A stretch of 64,000 nucleotides of DNA, taken from NCBI GenBank assembly GCA_045598325.1, contig JAZLLT010000105.1, forward strand, positions 39,520-103,519, written 5' to 3'. Source of the DNA: RUG14130 sp045598325. GTDB lineage: Bacteria > Bacillota > Clostridia > Christensenellales > Aristaeellaceae. Below, in pieces: positions 17,854 to 27,047 of this stretch. Each line of letters begins with the position of its first letter. Positions within the stretch are counted from its first letter, which is position 1. Both the position numbers and the translations under genes were made by a program. The notes under the pieces are model-generated. The model was not told where the DNA came from and did no database searches. It saw only the letters and a list, made by a program, of their open reading frames with translations.

Positions 17854-18939
17854 ATGGATTGGATGAACGATTTTATCCTTACCCCGGACAACCCGCCCAA
17901 CAACGGCATTCTGTTTGCCGATCACGAACCCGAAGGGCGCAGCGGGCACATGGGACACGCGCTGGTGGAGTACGCGCCCGGCAAGGCGCTGGCGTTTTAC
18001 CCCAACTGCTCCGCCGATGACGGGCGCTGGAACGGACATTCCGGCTTCGGTTGGATGGAGTATAAACGCACCGTGGACGCGGGCAAGACCTGGTCCGAAC
18101 CCATCATAGAACCTAACTCCAGGGCGCTGTACGATGCCTGCACCGGGCGCACGCAGATGTGCGAGAAAGCCATCTGCGCGGACGACGGCAGCATCATCCT
18201 GTTCTACCTCACCTGCGACATGGTGACGAACGGTCACATCTGGGAGCCCTATTTTGAGCCGTATTATGCCGTGAGCAGGGATGAAGGCAATTCGTGGAGC
18301 GCGCCCAAAGTGTTCGTAAACGAGCCCGGGCGGGTCTACGACGCGGTCAAAAAGGACGGCGTCATCTATGTACTGTTTCTGGCAAACGAGGAAAAACCCG
18401 GCATAGCGCATCTGGAGGAGCATGAATACAGGCTGTATGCGAGCACCGATAACGGAGCGACCTTCACCCTGCGCTCCGTCCTCCCCTTTGACAGCACCAT
18501 CAACTGCCTTTACGGCACCATGGCGTTTCTGAACGACGGGCAGCTCATCGTCTACATCTACGACGAGAAGGACGAGCACAACCCCAAGTATCTGCTGAGC
18601 GCCGATGACGGCTTCACATGGGGTATCAACCGCAGGGCGTTTTTTGAAAAGAAGATCCGCAATCCGCAGCTCGTGTATTTCGCCGGCAGGTGGTTCATGC
18701 ACGGGCGCAGCGGCAGTTTCGGTGAAGGCAGAGGACACTTTGTGCTCTACACCTCCGAAGACGCCATCCATTGGGACGAAGGCACCTACCTGCGCATGCA
18801 GAACGCGGGTGCGGGCGGCTACTCCAATAACCTCGTCCTGCACGACCCGGACGGTCCCGCCCGCCTGCTCATCCAAACCTCCCACGCCTACCGTCAAAAC
18901 CGCACGAACACAATCATGTGGTGGATTGATGTGAAATAA
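17854..18939 (+). CDS. BNR/Asp-box sialidase-like protein, copy 1
   Basis: A 361-residue beta-propeller protein with several Asp-boxes: TVDAGKTW, SRDEGNSW, STDNGATF and SADDGFTW. There is no signal peptide. The FRIP motif and the clear Arg triad of GH33 sialidases are not obvious, so activity on sialic acid is not supported; a related glycosidase or lyase role is possible. It is a paralogue of the gene at 60187-61242, with shared segments such as SGH-SHALVEYAPGK and IRNPQ followed by HGRSG. GAGGAG lies seven bases before the ATG. It is a single-gene unit with its own promoter and terminator. Confidence 0.8.
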   Translation: MDWMNDFILTPDNPPNNGILFADHEPEGRSGHMGHALVEYAPGKALAFYPNCSADDGRWNGHSGFGWMEYKRTVDAGKTWSEPIIEPNSRALYDACTGRTQMCEKAICADDGSIILFYLTCDMVTNGHIWEPYFEPYYAVSRDEGNSWSAPKVFVNEPGRVYDAVKKDGVIYVLFLANEEKPGIAHLEEHEYRLYASTDNGATFTLRSVLPFDSTINCLYGTMAFLNDGQLIVYIYDEKDEHNPKYLLSADDGFTWGINRRAFFEKKIRNPQLVYFAGRWFMHGRSGSFGEGRGHFVLYTSEDAIHWDEGTYLRMQNAGAGGYSNNLVLHDPDGPARLLIQTSHAYRQNRTNTIMWWIDVK

Positions 18940-18942
18940 ACA

Positions 18943-18973
18943 CAAGCACAGGCATTATTGCCTGTGCTTGTTT
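18943..18973 (+). terminator. Hairpin terminator between the BNR gene and the doc remnant
   Basis: A perfect 12-base stem CAAGCACAGGCA (18943-18954), loop TTAT and complement (18959-18970) starts three bases after the BNR stop. The T run is short, so efficiency is uncertain. The final codons and stop of the doc remnant lie inside the hairpin. Confidence 0.65.
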
Positions 18974-19330
18974 ACCCATTTGAGGAGCGCGGGATAATCC
19001 ATCGTTCCCGAAGCAACACCGAGACCCGCTTCCACCACATCCTCGTTGGTGCAGTCCATATGGATTCCGTTCACTTCCAGAAAATCAGCATCACATACAC
19101 GCCAATATGTTTATTACCGTCCACAAAGGCATGATTGGATATCAGCGTGTAGCCGAGGCAGGTGCCCTTCTCCTCTTTTGTGGGATAGAGTTCCTCCCGG
19201 CGAAGATCCGGAACACACCTTCCAGCGCGCTGTCCAACAGTCTCATATCCCTGATTTCCGCGCTCCCGCCCGTCTCCTCGATGAGGAGTTGATAAAGCAG
19301 CAGCACCTTTTCCTTTGAAAAGCGGATCAT
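18955..19330 (-). pseudogene. doc: doc-like toxin of the Fic family, broken by two frameshifts
   Basis: Read in three successive frames, the sequence gives a full Doc protein. The first part (MIRFSKEKV, LLDSALEG) spans about 19330-19200. The second holds the Fic motif as NHAFVDGNKHIG, about 19200-19080. The third (FLEVNGI to WVNKHRQ) ends at 18955. Doc toxins phosphorylate EF-Tu (established for P1 Doc). The Fic motif is nearly intact, with His in place of Arg after NK. The two frame changes should abolish a normal product. The start overlaps the antitoxin stop (ATGA). Assembly error is the alternative, but the antitoxin is shifted too. Confidence 0.82.
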
Positions 19331-19567
19331 TTTGCCAACTCAATAAACGCGGGACGGAATTTCTTCAAGATGCGTGCCGCGATCACATCGTTTTTTTCTT
19401 CATCGCTCATCTCAATAAGGTGTGGACTCAATATCGATGAGCACAGATTTGGGTCTGTTGTTCTTGAAAATGACCGCTTCCCCGTGAGCATCCGCGATGC
19501 GGGTGGCACGGGATAAATTCTGATTCGCCTCGGAAGCGGAGATAATGGTGTTTGTGTCGATGGTCAT
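19327..19567 (-). pseudogene. phd: phd/yefM-like antitoxin, broken by one frameshift
   Basis: The N-terminal part (MTIDTNTIISASEANQNLSR, then KNNRPKSVLIDIE) is a clear Phd/YefM DNA-binding domain. As it stands, the frame stops at 19412 after 56 codons. Shifting frame near 19430 restores a toxin-binding tail that includes MSDEEKNDVIAARI and ends at 19327, overlapping the toxin start. The ATG at 19567 has AGGTGAG upstream. The truncated product could still bind the intact operator just upstream, which is inference. Confidence 0.82.
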
Positions 19568-19585
19568 AATTCTCACCTCACAATC

Positions 19586-19614
19586 AATATAGCGCAAAGA
19601 TAGGTATATTTCAA
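19586..19614 (-). promoter_or_regulatory. Promoter of the phd/doc module
   Basis: TTGAAA (19614-19609) and TATATT (19591-19586) are spaced by 17 bases on the minus strand. The -35 box and much of the spacer lie within the operator palindrome. Confidence 0.75.
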
Positions 19615-19624
19615 CCTATCTTTG
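19595..19624. promoter_or_regulatory. Palindromic operator of the phd/doc module
   Basis: A perfect inverted repeat, CAAAGATAGGT (19595-19605) and its complement (19614-19624), is separated by eight bases. It overlaps the promoter and lies 28 bases upstream of the antitoxin start, as expected for Phd autorepression. Confidence 0.8.
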
Positions 19625-19732
19625 TACCTTTATGTGATAATATGGATTCATCATCTTTCGGCAGGTATGAGTCCGCCTCAACCACCGCCCCGGCAGTCCC
19701 CACCCCCTCAAGAGGAAAGACTTTTTGCAGAT

Positions 19733-20431
19733 TTACCAGTCGCTGCCCCAATCCGTGCTTCCGCTGTCCCAACTGTCGGAGGAGGACCAGCTGTCCTGCT
19801 CGTCCCAGTCGGATTTGACTTCCTCATAGTAGTATTCGCTTTGAAGGAAGTCTCCCGTGCCGTAGGTGCTGTCATAACTGCCGCTCACATAGTAGTCGCG
19901 CCAGTCGTCCTCCCAATACGGGTCGGTGTAGCAGGGACCCCAGCCGTAGAGCGTGTCGTAAATGAACCAGGAGTTGTGAGAGTAATAGTAATAATCGCTG
20001 CCGTTACGGTAATAGCCGGTGTTCTTGCTGAAGATCATGATCAGCCCCAGCGCCGCGGCGACCGCCGTCGCGATGGCGATGCCGAAGATCTTCGCCCGCT
20101 TCTTTTCCTTCTCGGTCAGTTGCCTGTTGCGGGATTTCTGATTCTGGATTTCCTGACGGAGCCGCGCCAGCAGTTCGCCGACGCCATGCGCTTCATCATA
20201 GCCCTGATAGCGGACGGCGCGTACGCCCGTGTCCTTGTTTTTATAGACGACCACTTCGCCGTATTCGTTTTTGTAGATGCCGAAGGCTTTGGGCTCTTTG
20301 ATGTCCTTGCCGATGAAGAAACGGGTCACTTCCTCGGGCGGCAGGTTGTGGGCTTCGTACCAAGCGGCCAGTTCTTCGATGGTCTTCGGTTCCTGCGTCA
20401 TGGGATCGTAAACGACTTGATTTTCTTCCAT
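19733..20431 (-). CDS. Single-pass membrane protein with an aromatic/acidic tail, unknown function
   Basis: I do not recognise this 232-residue protein. A soluble N-terminal part (residues 1-115) ends in a charged segment rich in Lys, Arg and Gln. One transmembrane helix follows (about 117-137). The C-terminal tail of about 95 residues is dominated by Tyr, Trp, Asp, Ser and Gly, with runs such as SDYYYYSHNSW and DSWSSSDSWDSGSTDWGSDW. The tail is probably outside the cell and disordered or adhesive, which is inference. AAGGAG precedes the ATG and a consensus promoter lies upstream. Confidence 0.8.
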   Translation of the reverse strand: MEENQVVYDPMTQEPKTIEELAAWYEAHNLPPEEVTRFFIGKDIKEPKAFGIYKNEYGEVVVYKNKDTGVRAVRYQGYDEAHGVGELLARLRQEIQNQKSRNRQLTEKEKKRAKIFGIAIATAVAAALGLIMIFSKNTGYYRNGSDYYYYSHNSWFIYDTLYGWGPCYTDPYWEDDWRDYYVSGSYDSTYGTGDFLQSEYYYEEVKSDWDEQDSWSSSDSWDSGSTDWGSDW

Positions 20432-20455
20432 TTTCCTATCTCCTTTGCGTCCTTC

Positions 20456-20484
20456 ATTTTACCCTCTCCCACCGTTTTTGTCAA
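20456..20484 (-). promoter_or_regulatory. Promoter of the aromatic-tail membrane protein
   Basis: TTGACA (20484-20479) and TAAAAT (20461-20456) are spaced by 17 bases on the minus strand, directly downstream of the terminator of the preceding operon. Confidence 0.8.
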
Positions 20485-20518
20485 CAAAAAACAAGCCCCG
20501 CATTTTCAGCGGGGCTTG
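20485..20518 (-). terminator. Terminator of the pyrophosphatase operon
   Basis: A 10-base stem CAAGCCCCGC (20492-20501) pairs with GCGGGGCTTG (20509-20518) and is followed on the minus strand by six T residues, nine bases after the 53-residue gene. Confidence 0.9.
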
Positions 20519-20526
20519 CTTTTCTG

Positions 20527-20688
20527 TCATTCCTCGATGAGGTCGCAGGCTTCGGAAAGTTTGTTGATGACCGCGTTCAGTTTCTCCGCGAGGTCTTCAT
20601 AGTCCTCGGAAAGTTCCTCGAGACGGTCCATGATTTCGTACAGGTCTTCCGAAATGCCCGACAGTTCCTTTTTCACGATGTCATTCAT
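20527..20688 (-). CDS. 53-residue coiled-coil-like small protein
   Basis: A very acidic helical protein with regularly spaced Leu and Ile (EIMDRLEELSEDYEDLAEKL), likely a short coiled coil or helical hairpin. The ATG at 20688 lies eight bases after GGAGG and overlaps the end of the nitroreductase gene by eight bases. A longer upstream frame has no ribosome site. The function is unknown; co-transcription with a nitroreductase is the only clue. Confidence 0.7.
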   Translation of the reverse strand: MNDIVKKELSGISEDLYEIMDRLEELSEDYEDLAEKLNAVINKLSEACDLIEE

Positions 20689-21259
20689 GACTTTCGCCTC
20701 CGATGATGAGTTCATTGAGCGTCCGCTTGGGCACATGGTGGATACCGTTTTCGTCCCGGTAATAATCGACGGAGCCATTGGTGTCCTCGATTATGATCTG
20801 TTCGTCCGGCTTGCCCAGCGCCACGATGAGGGCGGGCACGAAGTGGTTATCCAGTTTCAGATCCTCTTTGACCGCGGGATCGAACGCGCCGATCATACAG
20901 CCGCCGAAGCCCTTGCTCAAAGCGGCAAGCAGGATCGTCTGCGCCGCGATGCCCACATCACGGTCCGCTTTCTCGGAAATCTGCGTATCAATGCAGATCA
21001 CGATGAACGCCGTGGGGCGGTGCCCCTTGGGCGGCAGTTCCCAATCGGGAAGTTTCGCCGCCCAGCGGGTGCGCGCCTGAATGACACGATTCGTCTTTTC
21101 GTCGCAGGACAGGAAGTATTTAAGCGGCTGCTTGTTTGCTGCCGAGGGCGCAAGGCGGGCACAGGAGACAAAGTATTTAAGCGTCTCCGCGTCCACACGG
21201 ACGCTTTCGTCAAAACTTCTGTAACTGCGGCTCATCGCCACGAATGGCAGGAATTCCAT
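20681..21259 (-). CDS. Nitroreductase family flavoprotein
   Basis: A 192-residue protein of the FMN-dependent nitroreductase fold. The SRSYRSF segment near residue 10 and PSAANKQPLKYFL near residue 38 fit the FMN-binding part, and the GGCMIGAF segment fits the second flavin contact. Members reduce nitroaromatics, quinones or other electron acceptors with NAD(P)H; the substrate cannot be read from sequence. The GAGG ribosome site overlaps the stop codon of the pyrophosphatase gene three bases upstream, so the genes are co-transcribed. Confidence 0.87.
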   Translation of the reverse strand: MEFLPFVAMSRSYRSFDESVRVDAETLKYFVSCARLAPSAANKQPLKYFLSCDEKTNRVIQARTRWAAKLPDWELPPKGHRPTAFIVICIDTQISEKADRDVGIAAQTILLAALSKGFGGCMIGAFDPAVKEDLKLDNHFVPALIVALGKPDEQIIIEDTNGSVDYYRDENGIHHVPKRTLNELIIGGESHE

Positions 21260-21262
21260 CGA

Positions 21263-23416
<2,154 letters not shown>

Positions 23417-23462
23417 AGAAGTCTCCCCCTTAGGAAAATGTTGATTTACCCGAAATCCGGGC

Positions 23463-23490
23463 ATTGTAGAAATAATATCATAAATGTCAA
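23463..23490 (-). promoter_or_regulatory. Promoter of hppA operon
   Basis: TTGACA (23490-23485) and TACAAT (23468-23463) are spaced by 16 bases on the minus strand, about 47 bases before the start codon. The -35 box abuts the T tract of the preceding terminator. Confidence 0.75.
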
Positions 23491-23529
23491 AAAAAAGCAA
23501 GCGCCTCCCGTTAAGGATACACTTGCTTT
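23489..23529 (-). terminator. Terminator after the phosphoribosyltransferase gene
   Basis: AAAGCAAGTG pairs with CGCTTGCTTT across a loop of about 16 bases, followed on the minus strand by eight T residues. Confidence 0.75.
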
Positions 23530-23547
23530 CCTATTAAAATAGGTTAA

Positions 23548-24108
23548 TTATGCGAGAGGATTTCCCTCGGCGTCGAACAGGGGCAGTTTCTGCAGGAACT
23601 GAATATCCTTGCGGTCCGCGGCTTCGCCCTCGGCGAGGATGGCCATGCGGCCGACGATGTTTCCGCCGCCGGCGGTAACCAGTTTCTCAAGGGCCTTCAG
23701 GGATTCGCCGGTGGAAATGACATCGTCCACGATGAGGACTCTCTTGCCCTTCATGAACTCGGCGTCCGCTCCGTCCAGATACAGATGCTGGCGGTGATCG
23801 GTGGTGATGGAATCCACTTCCACGCCGAAGATATTCTTCATGTAGAGTTTGGTCGCCTTGCGGGCGAGCAGGTAGCGGTTCACGCCTTCCTGGCGCGCCA
23901 TCTCGTGAGCAAGAGGGATACCCTTGGATTCGGCGGTGATGATGACATCGTGTTCGGGTGCCATGGCGACGAGGCCCTCGGCGCACTTCACGGTCAGTTC
24001 CACATCTCCGAAGATGACGAAACCGGCGATACACAGTTTGTCATTGAGGGGGCAGATGGGCAGGTCTCTTTCGAGTCCGGCGACTTGGATGCGGTAGTAC
24101 TCTTTCAT
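23548..24108 (-). CDS. Purine-type phosphoribosyltransferase (Apt family)
   Basis: A 186-residue type I phosphoribosyltransferase. The PRPP-binding motif is VLIVDDVISTGES near residues 124-136, and ITAESKGIPLAHEMA near residue 57 fits the adenine/xanthine branch (COG0503). It should attach phosphoribose to a purine base for salvage, but the base is not decided by sequence alone. The ATG follows GGAGAGAG. It lies 42 bases after ybaK and may share its transcript; a terminator follows. Confidence 0.85.
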   Translation of the reverse strand: MKEYYRIQVAGLERDLPICPLNDKLCIAGFVIFGDVELTVKCAEGLVAMAPEHDVIITAESKGIPLAHEMARQEGVNRYLLARKATKLYMKNIFGVEVDSITTDHRQHLYLDGADAEFMKGKRVLIVDDVISTGESLKALEKLVTAGGGNIVGRMAILAEGEAADRKDIQFLQKLPLFDAEGNPLA

Positions 24109-24150
24109 GGTTCTCTCTCCGTTTCTATATGATTCTTAAAGTATGCGACA

Positions 24151-24624
24151 TCACACGCGGGTCAGGTCGCCCGCTTTGATTCCGACCAGTTCCATCAGCG
24201 CCTCCGGCGCCAGCATCACCTGCTCTCCCCTCTGCCCCGCGCTGACCGCGATGGTATCGAGAAGGAGCGCCGTTTCGTCGATGAAGGTGGGCAGTTTCTT
24301 TTTCATGCCCACGGGGGAACAGCCGCCGCGGATGTAGCCGGTCAGGGGCTGCAGTTCCTTCACATGGATCAGTTCCACCCGTTTGTTGCCACTGACGGCG
24401 GCGCATTTTTTGAGATCCAGTTCCTCAGCGACCGGGATGACGAACACGCAGTAGGGCGTCTTGTCTCCCTTCGCCACGAGGGTCTTGAACACCATTTCCG
24501 AATCCAGCCCCATCTCCTGCGCCGCGTGGACGCCGCTCAGGTCATCCTCGTCGTAGGCATAGGACTTCTGTTCAAAGGGGATGCCCGCTTTTTCGAGGAT
24601 GCGGCAGACATTGGTCGTTACCAT
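24151..24624 (-). CDS. ybaK: YbaK/EbsC-type Cys-tRNA(Pro) deacylase
   Basis: A 157-residue editing protein that hydrolyses mischarged Cys-tRNA(Pro). The conserved lysine lies in MVFKTLVAKGD near residue 47, and GYIRGGCSPVGMKKKLPTF near residue 95 is the characteristic glycine-rich segment of this family. Length is normal. The start overlaps the truA stop by seven bases, with AGGAGG just upstream, so it is translationally linked to truA at the end of the ecf operon. Confidence 0.93.
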   Translation of the reverse strand: MVTTNVCRILEKAGIPFEQKSYAYDEDDLSGVHAAQEMGLDSEMVFKTLVAKGDKTPYCVFVIPVAEELDLKKCAAVSGNKRVELIHVKELQPLTGYIRGGCSPVGMKKKLPTFIDETALLLDTIAVSAGQRGEQVMLAPEALMELVGIKAGDLTRV

Positions 24625-25382
24625 TGGTCCTCCTCATAAAACACCCGCATGAGGGTGAGCCCCTGTGGTGGGGCGGTGACACCGAGATCCAGACGGGAAC
24701 CGCTTTCGAGGGCGCGCGCAATGGCGCCGGGCTCAATCTTCCCGCTGCCCACGCCGATGAGCGTGCCCGCGAGGATGCGCACCATGTTGTACAGAAAGCC
24801 GGTGCCCCTGACCCGCAGTTCGATGAACGGGGCGTTTTCCGTGACAGACACGGAGGCAATGGTCCGCACGGTATCCTTGACCACGGAGCCGCTGGCGGCA
24901 AAGGGCGCGAAATCGTGTTTTCCCACCATCGCCTGCGCTTCCGCGTTCATGAGAGCCACATCAAGGGGATAGATCACATGGGCGCTCCGGTTGCGGTACA
25001 GGGCGCTGGCATGGGGATGGGCATAGATAAGGTAGCGGTACTCCTTGCCGACCGTGGAAAAACGGGCGTGGAAAGACGGATCCGCCTCCATGGATTCCCG
25101 CACGCGGATGTCGTCCGGAAGCATGGTGTTGAGCGCGAAACTGAATTTGTCCGCGGGGATACGGGAAGCCGTGTCAAAATGCACATTCTGCCCGAGGGCG
25201 TGAACGCCCGCGTCCGTGCGGCTGGCGCCGGTCACGGTGAGGTCCTCTTCCCCGGTCAGTTTCCGGATGGCTTCTTCCAGTTTCTGCTGGACGGTCATGG
25301 CGTTTTCCTGCCGCTGCCAACCGGAATAAGCCGTGCCGTCATATTCCACGATGAGGCGGATGCGCCGGATGTTTCCTTCCAT
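24618..25382 (-). CDS. truA: tRNA pseudouridine synthase A
   Basis: A 254-residue enzyme that makes pseudouridine at positions 38-40 of tRNA. The catalytic Asp is in GASRTDAGVHALGQ near residue 52, and the family segments YDGTAYSGWQ and GTGFLYNMVRILAGTLIGVG are present. The ATG at 25382 overlaps the ecfT stop by one base (TGATG); the open frame extends into ecfT but those codons belong to the other gene. The order ecfA1-ecfA2-ecfT-truA is common in Bacillota. Confidence 0.97.
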   Translation of the reverse strand: MEGNIRRIRLIVEYDGTAYSGWQRQENAMTVQQKLEEAIRKLTGEEDLTVTGASRTDAGVHALGQNVHFDTASRIPADKFSFALNTMLPDDIRVRESMEADPSFHARFSTVGKEYRYLIYAHPHASALYRNRSAHVIYPLDVALMNAEAQAMVGKHDFAPFAASGSVVKDTVRTIASVSVTENAPFIELRVRGTGFLYNMVRILAGTLIGVGSGKIEPGAIARALESGSRLDLGVTAPPQGLTLMRVFYEEDQW

Positions 25383-26191
25383 CACAGCAGCACCGACCTG
25401 TTGATGAGCACGACGACGGCGATGAGGCAGCCGAATACGACGGCTGCGATGAGGTCGCGCCACGCGAATTTCAGGGGTTTCATTTTTGTGCGTCCTTCGC
25501 CGCCGCGGTAGCAGCGGGCCTCCATCGCCATAGCCAGTTCGTCGGCGCGCTTGAACGCGCTCACGAACAGCGGCACCAGCAGAGGCAGCAGCGCCTTCGC
25601 GCGCTTCATGAGTCCGCCCGTCTCAAAGTCCGCGCCGCGGGCCTTCTGGGCGCTCATGATACGCTCGGTCTCCTCGATGAGGGTGGGGATGAAGCGCAGG
25701 GCGATGGACATCATCATAGCCAGTTCATGCCCGGGAAAGCCGATCTTCGTGAGGGGCTTGAGCAGGCTCTCGAGGCCGTCCGTCAGCGCGATGGGCGAGG
25801 TGGTGAGGGTGAGCAGTTGGCTTCCGCACACCAGCAGGATGAGCCTCACCGCCATGAACAGCGCGGTCCGCAGGGAACTTTCCGTGATGGTCAGGAACTT
25901 CCATTTCCAGAGGATATCCTCCCCCGTTCCTAGGAACAGGTTGAGCAGGAAAGTGAATATCACGATGATCGCGATGGGCTTGAGCCCTCGCACAAGGAAT
26001 TTCAGATTGATTTTCGAAAGCAGGCAGCAGATGAGCACGAACAGGGCGATGACGGCGAAGCAGGAAAACTTCTTCGCCAGAAAAATGCACACCAAAAACG
26101 CCACGGTGAGCACGATCTTCGTCCGCGGATCCAGTTTGTGCACCGGGGATGTGCCCGGGAAATACTGTCCGATGGTGATATTGCTGAGCAA
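25382..26191 (-). CDS. ecfT: Energy-coupling factor transporter transmembrane protein
   Basis: A 269-residue membrane protein that links the two ATPases to interchangeable substrate-binding S components for vitamins or metals. SSPVHKLDPRTK-like N-terminal sequence (here SPVHKLDPRTKIVL) and the Ala-Arg-Gly coupling motif in SAQKARGADFE are visible, with about five hydrophobic helices. It starts at TTG, seven bases after AGAGG, only four bases after the ecfA2 stop. No S component is encoded here, which fits the group II arrangement. Confidence 0.95.
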   Translation of the reverse strand: MLSNITIGQYFPGTSPVHKLDPRTKIVLTVAFLVCIFLAKKFSCFAVIALFVLICCLLSKINLKFLVRGLKPIAIIVIFTFLLNLFLGTGEDILWKWKFLTITESSLRTALFMAVRLILLVCGSQLLTLTTSPIALTDGLESLLKPLTKIGFPGHELAMMMSIALRFIPTLIEETERIMSAQKARGADFETGGLMKRAKALLPLLVPLFVSAFKRADELAMAMEARCYRGGEGRTKMKPLKFAWRDLIAAVVFGCLIAVVVLINRSVLL

Positions 26192-26195
26192 ATTG

Positions 26196-27047
26196 CTACC
26201 TCTTCGTTTGAGTAAACTGCTGTTTGAGCGCTTCGGCGAGCGCTTCCACAGAGCAGATGTCTTCGCTCAGGGAGAAGCCCTTCGCGACGAGTTCATTTCT
26301 CATTTTCACGGCTTCCGGCAGGGTGAGCCCCATGTCGCGAAGTTCGTTTTCTTTGGAGAACACATGGGCGGGCGTGCCGTCCAAAGCCACATTCCCGTTT
26401 GCCAGCACAATGACCCGCGTGCACAGCCGCGCCACATCGTCCATGGAATGGGACACCATGATGACGGTGGTGCCGCCTTCGTGGATCTTTTTCACAAGGT
26501 CGAGGATCTGATTTCGTCCCACGGGATCGAGACCCGAGGCAGGCTCATCCAGGATGAGCACTTCCGGCTTCATGGCGAGCACGCCCGCGATGGCGACGCG
26601 CCGCTTCTGTCCGCCGGAGAGTTCAAAGGGCGACTTTTCCCAACATTCGGCGGAGAGACCCACGGTGGAAAGGGCTTTTTTCGCGCTTTCCAGCGCTTCG
26701 GTGTCGCTCTGCCCCATATTCTTGGGACCGAAGCAGACATCCTTCAGCACCGTTTCCTCAAACAGTTGATGCTCGGGATACTGGAACACGAGACCCACCT
26801 TGCGGCGCACGGCGATCTTGTTTTCCGCCTTGTCGGGCACGATGCCGTCCACGGACACAGTGCCTTCCGTGGGCTCCATGAGGGCATTCAGGTGCTGGAT
26901 GAAGGTGCTCTTGCCCGAACCCGTATGCCCGATGATACCGATGAATTCACCGTTTCCGATGGTCAGGCTGATGTTGTCGAGGGCACGCTTTTCAAAGGGA
27001 GTGCCCGCGCCGTAGACATGAGAAAGATTCTTTATTTCAATCGGCAC
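26196..27047 (-). CDS. ecfA2: Energy-coupling factor ATPase 2
   Basis: A 283-residue ABC ATPase. Walker A is GHTGSGKST, the Q-loop lies in GLVFQYPEHQLFE, the signature is LSGGQKRRV, Walker B is VLILDEPASGLD and the switch His lies in VSHSMDD. Translation begins at GTG and overlaps the ecfA1 stop region by 16 bases. It forms a heterodimer with EcfA1. Confidence 0.96.
   Translation of the reverse strand: MPIEIKNLSHVYGAGTPFEKRALDNISLTIGNGEFIGIIGHTGSGKSTFIQHLNALMEPTEGTVSVDGIVPDKAENKIAVRRKVGLVFQYPEHQLFEETVLKDVCFGPKNMGQSDTEALESAKKALSTVGLSAECWEKSPFELSGGQKRRVAIAGVLAMKPEVLILDEPASGLDPVGRNQILDLVKKIHEGGTTVIMVSHSMDDVARLCTRVIVLANGNVALDGTPAHVFSKENELRDMGLTLPEAVKMRNELVAKGFSLSEDICSVEALAEALKQQFTQTKR

Noticed and set aside
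17854..18939. Calling the BNR proteins true sialidases
   Set aside because: Asp-boxes occur in many propeller proteins; the FRIP motif and Arg triad of GH33 are not evident.
18943..18973. Treating the hairpin as an IS end or attachment site
   Set aside because: It sits three bases after a stop codon and has the size of an ordinary terminator; no element is nearby.
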